Positions 45,235 to 54,763 are shown, counted from the stretch's first letter. The stretch is DNA of 64,000 nucleotides from Pseudomonadales bacterium (GCA_022072145.1 JAJVIG010000008.1:1-64000), one strand, 5' to 3'. A program made the numbers and translations. The notes: generated from the sequence alone by a model not told the origin.

Positions 45235-46767
45235 TCAGCGGTTCTCCACCAGCGGGCGGAATCGCTTGAGCTCGGTCAGGCGATAGCCGGTGTACTGGCC
45301 GATCAGCAGGATCACCGCGAGCTGCACCAGCAGCAGCTCCGGGAAGTTGAACGTCAGGTGTGCGACCAGCGAGTTGCTCATCAGCAGGTACGCCGCGGTG
45401 GCCACCAGCAGACTGCCGCCGCCCTGGATCGCGACTTCCTTCGGGCCTTCCTCCTCCCACAGGATCGACATCCGCTCGATCGTCCACGACAGGATGATCA
45501 TCGGGAAGAAGGTCACCGTCAGGATCTGGTGCAAGCCGAGCTTGTAGCTCAGGATGCTGATGCCCGACATCAGGCCGATCACCACCGTCACCACGGCCGA
45601 TATGCGTCCTATCAGCAGCAGGTTGAGCCGCGCGAGGTGGAAGCGGATGTAGAGGCCGGCGCCCACCACGGTCAGGAACAGCAGCAGGCCCCACAGCAGG
45701 GTGGTCTGGATGAACGCCAGCGCGATCAGGATCGGCATGAACGTGCCGGAGGTGCGCAGGCCGATCAGGATGCGGAAGATCGCCACGACCAGCGTGCCGA
45801 TCGGCACCAGCAGGATCGTCTTGAACGCGTTCTGTTCCTCGATCGGCAGCGAGTAGATCGAGAAGTCGACCAGCGTGGCGCGGTTGTCCACCGCGTTCGA
45901 CAGCGCGACGTCGCGTGCCGGACGGTAGCTGCGCAGGATCGCGAACGTGACCTGCGATTCGCGGCCGCCTTCGACGTCGAGCAGCGAGACGTCGCCGCGG
46001 CGCCAGATCACGAAATCGCGCGGCGCGCCGGGGCGCGCGGTGCGCGGATCGTAGATCTGCCACTGGTCACCGTCCCACACCTCGATCAGGTCGACCAGTT
46101 TCTGCCGCCGGCGTCCGTCCTCCAGCACCAGGCCGCGCACGATACGGTTCGGGACGCCCGCCAGCGACAGCAGTTGCAGCGCGGTTTCCGCCACGTGCTG
46201 CGGGCTGCGGTCGTCACCGAGCAGGTAGGCCGCGTTCTGCGTCAGCGGCTCGACTGCTAGCCCGCGCAGCAACTGCGTGACGAAGGTCTCGTTGTCGGCC
46301 GACAGCGCGTGGATTTCGTCGAGCAGCGCCGATGCCGAAGTCGCGCGCGCGCTGTCGAACTCGGGCGGCATCGGCGGCGCCGGCGGCGTCACTTCCGGCG
46401 CCTGGTTCAGTGCGGCCGGGTAGACCTGCAGCCGGTAGTACAGCACCTGGCGGCCTTCGGCTTCGCGGCGCGTCCACTGGGCACGCCGGCTGCCGTCGGG
46501 TTGGTCTATCTCGGTGAAACCGTAGCCCGAGGTGGTGAAGTTCTCGTTGACGATCTCGATGCCCTGCTGCGAATCCGGCAGCGCGAGCGAGACCCGTACC
46601 TCGGCGCCATTGGATTCGAACTCGACCTTCGATTCGACCGTCCAGACCGCGACCTTCTCGTTCGGGAACAGCGGGAAGCCCAGCGCGAAGTGCTTGTACA
46701 GCGCCATGCTGAGACCCGCGAGCGCCAGCAGTGCCGCGACGACGTAGACCTTGAGTTTCTCTTTCAT
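45235..46767 (-). CDS. Inactive transglutaminase-fold protein with C-terminal 7-TM domain (UUP1-like)
   Basis: The 510-residue protein has an N-terminal membrane anchor (VYVVAALLALAGLSMALY) and a periplasmic region whose middle part (LLSLAGVPNRIVRGLVLEDGRR, then WDGDQWQIYDPRTA) has the transglutaminase fold but lacks the catalytic cysteine. The C-terminal half carries about seven hydrophobic segments. The family is annotated as inactive transglutaminase or UUP1-like membrane protein. It probably binds peptides in the periplasm and works with its neighbours, the cytosolic ATP-grasp ligase and the periplasmic retropepsin-like lipoprotein. Confidence 0.85.
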   Translation of the reverse strand: MKEKLKVYVVAALLALAGLSMALYKHFALGFPLFPNEKVAVWTVESKVEFESNGAEVRVSLALPDSQQGIEIVNENFTTSGYGFTEIDQPDGSRRAQWTRREAEGRQVLYYRLQVYPAALNQAPEVTPPAPPMPPEFDSARATSASALLDEIHALSADNETFVTQLLRGLAVEPLTQNAAYLLGDDRSPQHVAETALQLLSLAGVPNRIVRGLVLEDGRRRQKLVDLIEVWDGDQWQIYDPRTARPGAPRDFVIWRRGDVSLLDVEGGRESQVTFAILRSYRPARDVALSNAVDNRATLVDFSIYSLPIEEQNAFKTILLVPIGTLVVAIFRILIGLRTSGTFMPILIALAFIQTTLLWGLLLFLTVVGAGLYIRFHLARLNLLLIGRISAVVTVVIGLMSGISILSYKLGLHQILTVTFFPMIILSWTIERMSILWEEEGPKEVAIQGGGSLLVATAAYLLMSNSLVAHLTFNFPELLLVQLAVILLIGQYTGYRLTELKRFRPLVENR

Positions 46768-46794
46768 GCGATGCGCATCCTGCCGCGGTGTCCG

Positions 46795-47505
46795 TCAGGG
46801 CTTCGGTTCGGGTTTGGTGAAGCGCCGCCCCACGTCGACCACGGCCTGGTCGCGCAGGAAGTTCCGTCCGATCAATGCCGGGTAGCTCGATTGGGCGCGG
46901 TCGCTCAGCACGAAGTCGGTGAACTGCGACACGCCGGCGATGGTTGCTTTCAGGCTCACCACGTAGCGTCTGTCGGTCGTCGGGCTGCGGCCTGCGACCG
47001 TACGTACAACGGGGCGCGAGACCTCGACCGTGGCGCTCTGGTTGTGGTCCACGAGTTGGAAGCGGACCCACGCCTTGCCGTCGCGCTCGAACTCGCGCAC
47101 ATCGACGGCGTGCAGCATGGACAGCGCGCGGCCGGTATCGAGCCGCGCGCGGTACGCGATGCCCGGTGGCTCGATCCGCACGTCCTCGATCTCCCCGAGC
47201 AAGGCGAGCTGCGTTTTCGGCGGCGCGGGTCGCACTGCCTGCGGTGGCGGCGGGGGCGGGGGCGGCGGGCACTTGCAGACCGGCTCAGGCGCGGGGGCAG
47301 GTTCAGGCTCCGGCACCACGGGCGGTGCGGGCGGCTGCTCGGGGGGCGCGGGCTCCACCACCGGCGGCGCCGGCTGCGGTTCCGGTGCCGGCGGCTGCTG
47401 CGCCTCGGGCGGGATCGCGGGCTGCGTCGGAGTGGTGTCACACCCCTGCAGCAGCAGGGCCAAAGCGAGGAACAACCCCGCGGTACAGCGAGTTCGGGTC
47501 ATCAT
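46795..47505 (-). CDS. Retropepsin-like aspartic protease lipoprotein (PF05618 family)
   Basis: The 236-residue protein has a lipobox (LLLQGC). A long proline-rich spacer follows, including PVCKC and a run of nine prolines, and then a single-chain retropepsin-type domain with the active-site DTG in YRARLDTGRALSMLHA and the strand PALIGRNFLRDQAVVDVG. Such domains work as dimers. The family was long annotated as an ATP-dependent zinc protease, but the DTG motif argues for an aspartic enzyme. It heads the three-gene set, 27 bases before the inactive-transglutaminase gene. The first of two adjacent ATGs (47505) is taken as the start. Confidence 0.8.
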   Translation of the reverse strand: MMTRTRCTAGLFLALALLLQGCDTTPTQPAIPPEAQQPPAPEPQPAPPVVEPAPPEQPPAPPVVPEPEPAPAPEPVCKCPPPPPPPPPQAVRPAPPKTQLALLGEIEDVRIEPPGIAYRARLDTGRALSMLHAVDVREFERDGKAWVRFQLVDHNQSATVEVSRPVVRTVAGRSPTTDRRYVVSLKATIAGVSQFTDFVLSDRAQSSYPALIGRNFLRDQAVVDVGRRFTKPEPKP

Positions 47506-47618
47506 TACGGGTGCGATTCCGCGCGGACTGGAAGCCGGGCAAACTATAGAACCCGCGCGTGTTGCCAGGCAATGACCGGCCGGGCAGCGGGGGAGGCGCT
47601 GCGTCTTTATGACAAACA

Positions 47619-47639
47619 TTCCGCCACCGGGTGGCGGAA
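47619..47639 (+). promoter_or_regulatory. Hairpin in the glpK leader
   Basis: TTCCGCCACC (47619-47628) and GGTGGCGGAA (47630-47639) form a perfect ten-base-arm palindrome that ends one base before the ribosome site GGAGG (47641-47645) of glpK. It could be an operator or an RNA hairpin that affects translation. Confidence 0.5.
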
Positions 47640-47653
47640 CGGAGGACGCCGGA

Positions 47654-49135
47654 ATGGATCTGCTGCTCGCGCTCGACCAGGGCACCACCAGTTCGCGCTG
47701 CGTCGCGTTCGACCTGCGGGGCAATACCGTGGCGCTCGCGCAGCGCGAGTTCGCGCAGCACTTTCCGCGCGACGGCTGGGTGGAGCACGACCCCGAAGAC
47801 CTCTGGGGCAGCACGCTCGTCTGCCTGCGCGAGGTGATCGATGCGGTCACCGCCGCCGGGCACGCACCGATCGGCATCGGCATCGCCAACCAGCGCGAGA
47901 CCACGCTGGTGTGGGAGCGGCGCACCGGATGTGCGGTGGCGCCGGCGATCGTGTGGCAGGACCGGCGCACCGCCGCGGCCTGCGAGCGCCTGCGCCGTGA
48001 CGGACGCGCGCCGCTGATCGCCGAACGCACCGGGCTGCTGCCCGATCCGTATTTTTCGGCGACCAAGTTGGCGTGGATCCTCGACAACGTGCCCGGATGC
48101 CGCGCGCGCGCCGAGACCGGCGAACTCGCTTTCGGCACCGTCGACAGCTTCCTGCTGTGGCGCCTGGGCGGCGCCGGGCGTCATTGCACCGACGCGACCA
48201 ATGCCTCGCGCACCATGCTGTTCGACATCCACGCGCAGCGCTGGGACGAGGAACTCCTCGATCTTCTGCGCATCCCGCGTGCGCTGCTGCCCGAGGTGCT
48301 CGATTCGGCGGCGGATTTCGGGTGTGTCGCGGCCGGCCTGCCCGGTGCCGGTCTGCCGGTGGCCGGCGTGGCGGGAGACCAGCAGGCGGCGCTGATCGGG
48401 CAGGGCTGCCTGCGCCCGGGCGAGGCGAAGGCGACCTACGGCACCGGCTGCTTCCTGGTGCTGAACACCGGCCAGCGAGCCGTGCTGTCGCGCAACCAGC
48501 TGCTGACCACGCTGGCATGGCGCCTGGACGGGGCGCCGGTCTATGCGCTGGAGGGCAGCATCTTCGTCGCCGGCGCGGCGATCAAGTGGTTGCGTGACAC
48601 GCTCGGGTTGATCGCCAGCGCCGCCGACAGCGAACTCGCCGCGCGCCGCAGCGCCGACACCGGCGGTGTCTATCTGGTGCCCGCCTTCGCCGGACTCGGT
48701 GCGCCGCACTGGGACCCGCACGCGCGCGGCGCGATCGTCGGCCTCACCCGCGACAGCGGCGTCGATGCGATCGTGACGGCGGCGCTGCAGTCGGTGGCGT
48801 ACCAGACGCGCGATGTGCTCGACGCGATGGCGGCCGACGGGTCGCGGCTCGATGCGCTGCGCGTCGATGGCGGCATGGCGGTCAACGACTGGCTGCTGCA
48901 GTTCATGGCCGACGTGCTCGGCATCGCGGTCAGCCGCCCGCGCGTCACCGAGGCGACCGCGCTCGGCGCCGCGAGCCTGGCCGGCTACCGGCTCGGAGCG
49001 CTCGCCGCGCTCGATGCCCTGAGCAGCGCGCGCGGCGAGGATCGCCGTTTCGAGCCGAGCATGCCCGCTGCGGAGCGCGAGCGCCTCTACGCCGGCTGGC
49101 TCGACGCCGTGCGCCGCACGCGCACGCACGAATGA
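47654..49135 (+). CDS. glpK: Glycerol kinase
   Basis: The 493-residue FGGY-family kinase phosphorylates glycerol to glycerol-3-phosphate in the cytosol. The N-terminal [16 protein letters not shown] is the phosphate-binding block, and [17 protein letters not shown] and the ATP-site [12 protein letters not shown] are diagnostic. The C-terminal [16 protein letters not shown] completes the fold. ATG 47654 follows GGAGGACGCC; a longer frame would begin in the leader hairpin. No glpF or glpD lies next to it. Glycerol-3-phosphate could also feed the acyltransferase at 38370. Confidence 0.95.
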   Translation: MDLLLALDQGTTSSRCVAFDLRGNTVALAQREFAQHFPRDGWVEHDPEDLWGSTLVCLREVIDAVTAAGHAPIGIGIANQRETTLVWERRTGCAVAPAIVWQDRRTAAACERLRRDGRAPLIAERTGLLPDPYFSATKLAWILDNVPGCRARAETGELAFGTVDSFLLWRLGGAGRHCTDATNASRTMLFDIHAQRWDEELLDLLRIPRALLPEVLDSAADFGCVAAGLPGAGLPVAGVAGDQQAALIGQGCLRPGEAKATYGTGCFLVLNTGQRAVLSRNQLLTTLAWRLDGAPVYALEGSIFVAGAAIKWLRDTLGLIASAADSELAARRSADTGGVYLVPAFAGLGAPHWDPHARGAIVGLTRDSGVDAIVTAALQSVAYQTRDVLDAMAADGSRLDALRVDGGMAVNDWLLQFMADVLGIAVSRPRVTEATALGAASLAGYRLGALAALDALSSARGEDRRFEPSMPAAERERLYAGWLDAVRRTRTHE

Positions 49136-49509
49136 CCACCGAACGGTGTCCGGGCACAGCCCGTACCTACGCGACGCCCGTAGGTCCGGCCTGTGGCCGA
49201 ACGATGCATGTCCGGGCACAGCCCGGACGCGAACCCGTCCGGTCGCATCCCGACGGACGAACCCGTGCGGTCGCATCCCGACGGGCGAACCCGTGCGGTC
49301 GCATCCCGACGGGCGAACGCGTGCGGTCGCATCCCGACGGACGAACCCGTGCAGTCGCATCCCGACGGACGAACCCGTCCGGTCGTATCCCGACGGGCGA
49401 ACATGCCTCGTAGGTTCGGCCTGTGGCCGAACATGTGCCGCCGGACGATGTCCGGGCACAGCCCGGACCTACGCGAACGCGTCCGGGCACCGGGCGGAGG
49501 GCGCTGGAT
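49136..49509. repeat. Hairpin repeats and a 28-bp minisatellite in the glpK-flhG gap
   Basis: This gap holds no gene. Type B-like elements lie at 49148-49166 (one mismatch), 49210-49228 and 49450-49468. A hybrid with one type B-like and one type A-like arm lies at 49184-49202, and a type A lies at 49414-49432. In the middle, six head-to-tail copies of a 28-bp unit run from 49231 to 49398, each starting GAACCCG or GAACGCG and containing CATCCCGACGG or TATCCCGACGG. There are no unique spacers. Confidence 0.9.
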
Positions 49510-50982
49510 TCAGGGTTCTTCGAGCAGGGCGCGGATGCGCTCGCGCAGGGCATCGGCGTCGGGGGAGAGGCGGCGGCCGAAACGCTCCACGGCCAACGCC
49601 TGCAGCGCCTCGATGCACGCGGCGAGGTCCGGTTCGTCCGCCTCCGGCTGGCGCAGGCGCTCGAGCAGCGCCTGCAGCGCCTCCTGCGGCCCGGGATGGT
49701 ACTGGCGTTCGTAGCTCTGCTGCAGCCGCGCGATCGTCTCGGCGAACTCCGGCTCCGAGTTGCGCACCTGGTTCAACAGCCGGAACAGACTGTCTTCCTT
49801 GTCCATCAGTGGACGGTGATAGCGCTTCTCGTACAACTGCTCGAGCAGCATCACCTGGCTGCGGATCTCGTGGTCGGGAAAATCCGCCATCTCGAGATAG
49901 CGGTAGATCGCCTCGCGCATGTCGAGCGGAAACGAGTGGAAGCGTGCGACGTAGGCGTCGATGATCGGCTTGATCGCCGCGACCAGCTCTTCCGGGCTGC
50001 CGCGGTTGTCCTGGATGCAGTCGATGAAGCGGCGATGCAGTTCGCCGAGGTTCGCCTCGTGCGCCACCGGTTGCGCGGGCTGTGCGTTGCGGATCATCTC
50101 GATCGCCGCGCTCGCCGGGTCCACCGCGGTTTCGGGCTGCAGCGAGCGCAGGTGCTCGGCGATGCCGGTGCCCGCTTCGCCCGCGCACGCGTTCTCGAGC
50201 CGCCGCGCCAGCGCGTGGAAACAGGTGCTGGCCGGGGCATCGGGCTGCACCAGGATCACCGGGTGCTGCAGCCGCACCGCGGTGACCAGTGCGCGGTCCG
50301 CGGCCACGTGGCCGAACCAGCCCACTTCCACCTGCATGTACTTCTGCACCGCCTGCGCGAAGCGCTGGTACACCTTCTGGGCCGAGGTCTCGCTGTCTGC
50401 CATGTTGACCAGCACGTGCAGCGCGCCGTCGTAGTGGTTGCGTTTCAGGATGCGCGTCAGCGCGAAGGCGTCGGTGAGCGAGGTCGGGTCGGGCGAGACC
50501 ACCAGCAGCGCGCGTTCGGCCGCGAGCACGAAGCGGATCACCGAATCGGCAATGCCGGCCGCGGTGTCGATCAGCAGGTAATCGAACTGCTGTTCCAGCC
50601 GTTGCATGCCGTTCAGCAGCGACTGCTGGTGCTGGTGTCCGAGGTCCGCGTACTCGACGATCCCGGAGGCGCCCGGCACCACGCGCACGCCGCGCGGGCC
50701 TTCCATCAGGATCGCCTCGATCGGCAGCCCGCCGTCCAGGAAATCCTCCAGCGTGTGCTTCGGTTTCAGTCCGAGCACGATGTTGATGTTCGCCAGGCCG
50801 GTGTCGGCATCGACGATGCAGACGCGCTTGCCGGCGAGTGCGAGCGCCACCGCGACGTTGGCCGTGATGCTGGTCTTGCCGACGCCGCCCTTGCCGCTGG
50901 TGATGGCGATCACCCGCGCGCGGGGCGAGGCGGCGGCCGGTGGCCGCGAGTCGCCGAAGAGCTGCGTCACCGTGTTCTGCAT
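49510..50982 (-). CDS. MinD/ParA-family ATPase, FlhG (FleN)-like, with long C-terminal extension
   Basis: The 490-residue protein has a deviant Walker A (ITSGKGGVGKTSITANVAVAL), DADTGLANINIVLGL and the Walker B-type YLLIDTAAGIADSVIRFVLA. This places it in the FlhG/FleN branch of MinD-like ATPases, which control flagellar number and position. FlhG proteins are usually near 280-300 residues. Here about 220 further residues follow, mostly helical and charged, with LHRRFIDCIQDNRGSPEELV and YLEMADFPDHEIRSQVMLLEQLYE. No flagellar genes are in the window. Its role is open. It has a good promoter and is divergent from the secretion operon. Confidence 0.75.
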   Translation of the reverse strand: MQNTVTQLFGDSRPPAAASPRARVIAITSGKGGVGKTSITANVAVALALAGKRVCIVDADTGLANINIVLGLKPKHTLEDFLDGGLPIEAILMEGPRGVRVVPGASGIVEYADLGHQHQQSLLNGMQRLEQQFDYLLIDTAAGIADSVIRFVLAAERALLVVSPDPTSLTDAFALTRILKRNHYDGALHVLVNMADSETSAQKVYQRFAQAVQKYMQVEVGWFGHVAADRALVTAVRLQHPVILVQPDAPASTCFHALARRLENACAGEAGTGIAEHLRSLQPETAVDPASAAIEMIRNAQPAQPVAHEANLGELHRRFIDCIQDNRGSPEELVAAIKPIIDAYVARFHSFPLDMREAIYRYLEMADFPDHEIRSQVMLLEQLYEKRYHRPLMDKEDSLFRLLNQVRNSEPEFAETIARLQQSYERQYHPGPQEALQALLERLRQPEADEPDLAACIEALQALAVERFGRRLSPDADALRERIRALLEEP

Positions 50983-51011
50983 CCGGACCTGCGTGGGGTT
51001 GGGCCTGCCGC

Positions 51012-51039
51012 ATTATACGGACTGCCCTTCGCGCGCCAA
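51012..51039 (-). promoter_or_regulatory. Probable sigma70 promoter of the FlhG-like gene
   Basis: On the minus strand TTGGCG (51039-51034) and a perfect TATAAT (51017-51012) are separated by 16 bases, 30 bases upstream of ATG 50982. This is the best two-box promoter I found in the window. Confidence 0.6.
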
Positions 51040-51160
51040 CTGCCGTGATCGCTGGCTCGCCGGCCGGCGGGTGACTTGCGGCCACGCCGCGTTTGGCCTA
51101 TTGCACGCCACGGGCGAGCGGCGTAGCGTTCGCCTGGCTCGACCGTTACAGGGACGTAAC

Positions 51161-53320
51161 ATGGAAAGGCCCTCCAACGACGCGACGGCGCTGCCCGACC
51201 CGTCTCTCACCGACAGCGGGCTGTGGGCCCTGCTGGTGGTAGCGCGCGTGCATGGTTTTGCGCTCGACGCCGCCACCTTGCATCACCGCCACGCGACGTC
51301 CGCCCACCCGCTCGAGGCGAAGGCCCTGCTGCGCGCCGCACGCGATGCCGGGCTGAAGGCGCGCCTGCGGGATGCGGCGCCGTCCGATCTCTCCAGGCTG
51401 CCCCTGCCGGCGCTGGCCGCCGTCGACGACGGCCGCTGGCTGGTGCTCGCGCGGGTGGCCACGGAGCGGGTGCTGGTGCACGAGCACGGCGCCGCACAGC
51501 CGCGGGTCTTGTCGCCCGAGGAGTTCCGCCGCCGAAGCACCGGGCGCTTCCTGCTGCTGGCGCGCGCCAGCGCGCCGGACGGTGCGACAGCGCTTGGCCT
51601 GGGCTGGTTCGTGCGCGCCGCGGCCCGCCATCGCCGCGCGTTGGCCGAGGTGCTCGCGGGCTCCGCGGTGCTGCAACTGCTGGGGCTGGCCACGCCGGTG
51701 CTGTTCCAGGTCGTGGTGGACAAGGTGCTGGTGCACGGCGCGCTCGGCACGCTGCAGGTGGTCGTCAGCGGCTTCCTGATCGTCGCGCTGTTCGAGTTCC
51801 TGGTGGGCGGCCTGCGCGCCTGGCTGCTCGCTCACACGGTAAGCCGCATCGACGTCGCGCTGGGCGCGCGCTTGTTCGCGCACCTGCTGGCACTGCCGCT
51901 GCGTTATTTCGAAGTGCGACGCGTGGGCGAGATCGTCGCGCGTGTGCGCGAACTCGAGACGCTGCGTGCCTTCGTGACCGGTTCGGCGCTCGCCTTGCTG
52001 ATCGACCTCGGTTTCACGGCCGCCGCGTTCGCGCTGATGTACCACTACAGCCCCGCGCTGTGCGCGCTGGTGCTCGCAACGCTGCCGGTCTACCTCGTGC
52101 TGTCGCTGCTGGTCGGCCCGCGGCTGCGCGCGCACGCCGAGCGGCGCTTCCGGCTCGCGGCCGCGAACCAGTCCTTGCTGGTCGAATGCGTGGCCGGCAT
52201 GCACACGCTGAAGTCGCTCGCGATCGAGCCGCCGATGCAGCGTCGCTGGGAGGACCAGCTCGCCGCGTACGTCTCCGCCGGCTACCGCGCAGCGCTGACC
52301 GCGCACTGGTCCGAGCAGGGCGCGCACCTCGTGAACCGCGTCGGCAGCGCGCTGCTGCTGTGGTACGGCGCCACCGCGGTGATTGCCGGCAACCTGAGCG
52401 TGGGCGCCCTGATCGCCTTCAACCTGCTCGCCACGCGCACCACGGCTCCCGTGCTGCGGCTGTTCCAGATCTGGCAGGAGTTCCAGCAGGCGCGCGTCTC
52501 GCTGGCGCGCCTGGCCGATGTGCTCGACGCGCCGACCGAGTCGCCGTGCCTGGCCACGCGCAGCGCGCTGCCGCCGCTGGCCGGGGAGATCCGCTTCGAA
52601 CAGGTGTCCTTCCGCTACGAGGCCGGTCGCGCCGAGGCGCTGGCGGGGGTGGACTTCCGGGTCGCGGCCGGCGAGATGATCGGCATCGCGGGCCGCTCGG
52701 GTTCCGGCAAGAGCACGGTCGCGCGACTGCTGCAGCGCCTGTACGTGCCGGAACACGGCCGCGTGCTGATCGACGGCCACGACCTGGCGCTAGCGGCGCC
52801 GGAGGCCTTGCGCCGCCAGATCGGCGTGGTGCCGCAGGAGTGTTTCCTGTTCAGCGCCACCGTGCGCGAGAACATCGCGCTCGGTGACCCCGGCTTGCCG
52901 TTCGAGCACGTGCGCCGCGCCGCGCGGCTCGCCGGCGCCGAGGAATTCATCCTCCAGCTGCCGCAAGGCTACGACACGCAGCTGGGTGAGCACGCGAACA
53001 ATCTCTCGGGCGGCCAGCGCCAGCGCCTCGCGATCGCCCGCGCGCTGGTGCGCGATCCGCGCATCCTGGTCTTCGACGAGGCCACCAGCGCGCTCGACTG
53101 CGAATCCGAGGCGCTGGTGCGGGCAAACCTGGCCGCGATCGCGAAGGGACGCACCGTGATCGTGATCGCGCACCGGCTGAGCGCGCTGGCCGGCTGCGAT
53201 CGCATCCTCGTGCTCGAGCGCGGGCGGCTGGTCGAGCAGGGCAGTGCCGCGGCGCTGTTGGCCGGCGGCGGCGTGTTCGCTCGCCTGCACGCCCAGCAGG
53301 CATTGGCGCGGGCGGCCTGA
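51161..53320 (+). CDS. Type I secretion ABC exporter (HlyB/PrtD-type)
   Basis: The 719-residue protein has the HlyB layout. A C39-like N-terminal domain (residues about 15-140) starts DSGLWALLVVARVHGFALD, with no catalytic cysteine, so it is a substrate-holding domain, not a protease. Six membrane helices follow, then an ABC ATPase with Walker A GRSGSGKST, signature NLSGGQRQRLAIARAL, Walker B ILVFDEATSALD and the H-loop IVIAHRLSAL. It exports an unfolded protein with a C-terminal signal in one step, with a TolC channel that must be encoded elsewhere. It opens the operon that ends in the RTX gene. Confidence 0.92.
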   Translation: MERPSNDATALPDPSLTDSGLWALLVVARVHGFALDAATLHHRHATSAHPLEAKALLRAARDAGLKARLRDAAPSDLSRLPLPALAAVDDGRWLVLARVATERVLVHEHGAAQPRVLSPEEFRRRSTGRFLLLARASAPDGATALGLGWFVRAAARHRRALAEVLAGSAVLQLLGLATPVLFQVVVDKVLVHGALGTLQVVVSGFLIVALFEFLVGGLRAWLLAHTVSRIDVALGARLFAHLLALPLRYFEVRRVGEIVARVRELETLRAFVTGSALALLIDLGFTAAAFALMYHYSPALCALVLATLPVYLVLSLLVGPRLRAHAERRFRLAAANQSLLVECVAGMHTLKSLAIEPPMQRRWEDQLAAYVSAGYRAALTAHWSEQGAHLVNRVGSALLLWYGATAVIAGNLSVGALIAFNLLATRTTAPVLRLFQIWQEFQQARVSLARLADVLDAPTESPCLATRSALPPLAGEIRFEQVSFRYEAGRAEALAGVDFRVAAGEMIGIAGRSGSGKSTVARLLQRLYVPEHGRVLIDGHDLALAAPEALRRQIGVVPQECFLFSATVRENIALGDPGLPFEHVRRAARLAGAEEFILQLPQGYDTQLGEHANNLSGGQRQRLAIARALVRDPRILVFDEATSALDCESEALVRANLAAIAKGRTVIVIAHRLSALAGCDRILVLERGRLVEQGSAAALLAGGGVFARLHAQQALARAA

Positions 53321-53324
53321 TCCG

Positions 53325-54761
53325 ATGAACGACGTTCCCGAACCCCTGCTGCCCGCGCGCGGCGTCGACGCGGACCTGTTGCCGGCGGCGATCGCGCTGC
53401 GCGACGGCGAACCGCTGCCGGCCGCGCGCTGGCTGCTGTACACGCTGCTGGCGCTGCTCGCCGCGGCCATCGCGTGGTCGGTGCTGGGACGGGTCGACGT
53501 GGTCGCGGTGGCACCGGGGCAGGTGATACCCCACGGGCGCAGCCATATCGTGCAGTCGCCCGACGGCGGCGAGGTGCGCACGCTGCGCGTGCGTGACGGC
53601 GAGACGGTCACGGCCGGACAGCTGCTGCTCGAACTGGACCCCGCCGATATGCTCGCCGAGCAGGCGCGCGTCGGTGCGGCGCTCGCGGCCGAACGTGGCG
53701 AACTCGCCGCGGCACGCGCGCTGGTGCGCGCGTTGGCGGCTGACGACGAGCCGCAGGGCAAGGCAGCCGAAGCGACCGCAACGGTCGGGACAAACGGGGC
53801 AACCGCAGCGACCACGGCCACCGCGCTGTTGCGTGCGGCCTGGCGCGAGGAGGGCGGTGGTGACGACTCCGGTTTCGCCTGGCAGGCGCGGCTGCTCGCC
53901 TCGCGCATCGAGGAGCATCGGCGCGCACTCGGCGCGCTGCGCGAACGGCAAGCGGCACGGGCAGCCGAACGCCGCGCCCTGGCGGGCACGGAGCGCCACC
54001 TGCGCGAGGAACTCGGCATGCGCACGGAACGTGCCGAGGCAGCCGGCATGCTGTATCGCCGGGGACTGGTTGCGCGCGAGCACTGGGTGCAGCTCGACAG
54101 CGAACGTCGGGCGACGGAACAGCAGTCGCGCGCGACCGGTGAACGCCGGCTGGCACTGGAGCGCGAGATCGCGGCCGCCGAGGCCGAGCGCGCCGCCTTC
54201 GAGGCCGGTGCGCAACGCGCGGCGCTGGCGGCGCTGAACGAGCACCGGCGCAACACCGATTCGCTTGCGCTCGAGTTGCAGCGCCTCACGCAACGCGTGC
54301 AGCGCCTGCGGCTGCACGCCCCGCTGGCCGGTGCCGTGCAGCAGCTCGCGGTGCGTGGGCCAGGCAGCGTGGTGCGCGCGGCCGAGCCGCTGCTGGTGAT
54401 CGTCCCGGCCGACGCGCCGCTCGAAGTCGAAGCCTTCGTGCGCGGACGCGACATCGGTTTCGTGGGCGAGCAGCAGACGGCGGCGGTCAAGGTCGACACC
54501 TTCGACTTCACCCGTTACGGCACCGTGCCCGCGCGCGTGAGCTCGGTGTCCGCCGAGGCGGTGGAGCATCCGCGCTGGGGCGCGGTGTATCCGGCCCGGA
54601 TCGCGCTCGCGCGCGACTGGCTGCTCGTCAACGGGCGGCGGGCGGCGCTGGGGCCCGGCATGGCGGTGCAGGTCGAGATCCGCCTCGGCACGCGCCGCAT
54701 CGTCGATTACTTTCTTTCTCCGCTGCGCAAGGTCGCGCGCGAGAGCATCAGGGAGCGCTAG
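53325..54761 (+). CDS. Type I secretion membrane fusion protein (HlyD-type)
   Basis: The 478-residue adaptor has a short cytosolic tail and one membrane helix (LLYTLLALLAAAIAWSVLG). A half lipoyl domain follows (SHIVQSPDGGEVRTLRVRDGETV), then a long coiled-coil hairpin rich in Ala/Arg/Glu (about residues 110-330) and the second half with PGSVVRAAEPLLVIVP. The C-terminal GTRRIVDYFLSPLRK is typical of HlyD. The ATG is four bases after the exporter's stop. It links the ABC exporter to TolC across the periplasm. Confidence 0.9.
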   Translation: MNDVPEPLLPARGVDADLLPAAIALRDGEPLPAARWLLYTLLALLAAAIAWSVLGRVDVVAVAPGQVIPHGRSHIVQSPDGGEVRTLRVRDGETVTAGQLLLELDPADMLAEQARVGAALAAERGELAAARALVRALAADDEPQGKAAEATATVGTNGATAATTATALLRAAWREEGGGDDSGFAWQARLLASRIEEHRRALGALRERQAARAAERRALAGTERHLREELGMRTERAEAAGMLYRRGLVAREHWVQLDSERRATEQQSRATGERRLALEREIAAAEAERAAFEAGAQRAALAALNEHRRNTDSLALELQRLTQRVQRLRLHAPLAGAVQQLAVRGPGSVVRAAEPLLVIVPADAPLEVEAFVRGRDIGFVGEQQTAAVKVDTFDFTRYGTVPARVSSVSAEAVEHPRWGAVYPARIALARDWLLVNGRRAALGPGMAVQVEIRLGTRRIVDYFLSPLRKVARESIRER

Positions 54762-54763
54762 CC

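Noticed and set aside
49231-49398. CRISPR array of 28-bp repeats
   Set aside because: The copies are directly head to tail with no spacers, and no cas genes are in the window. It is a minisatellite.
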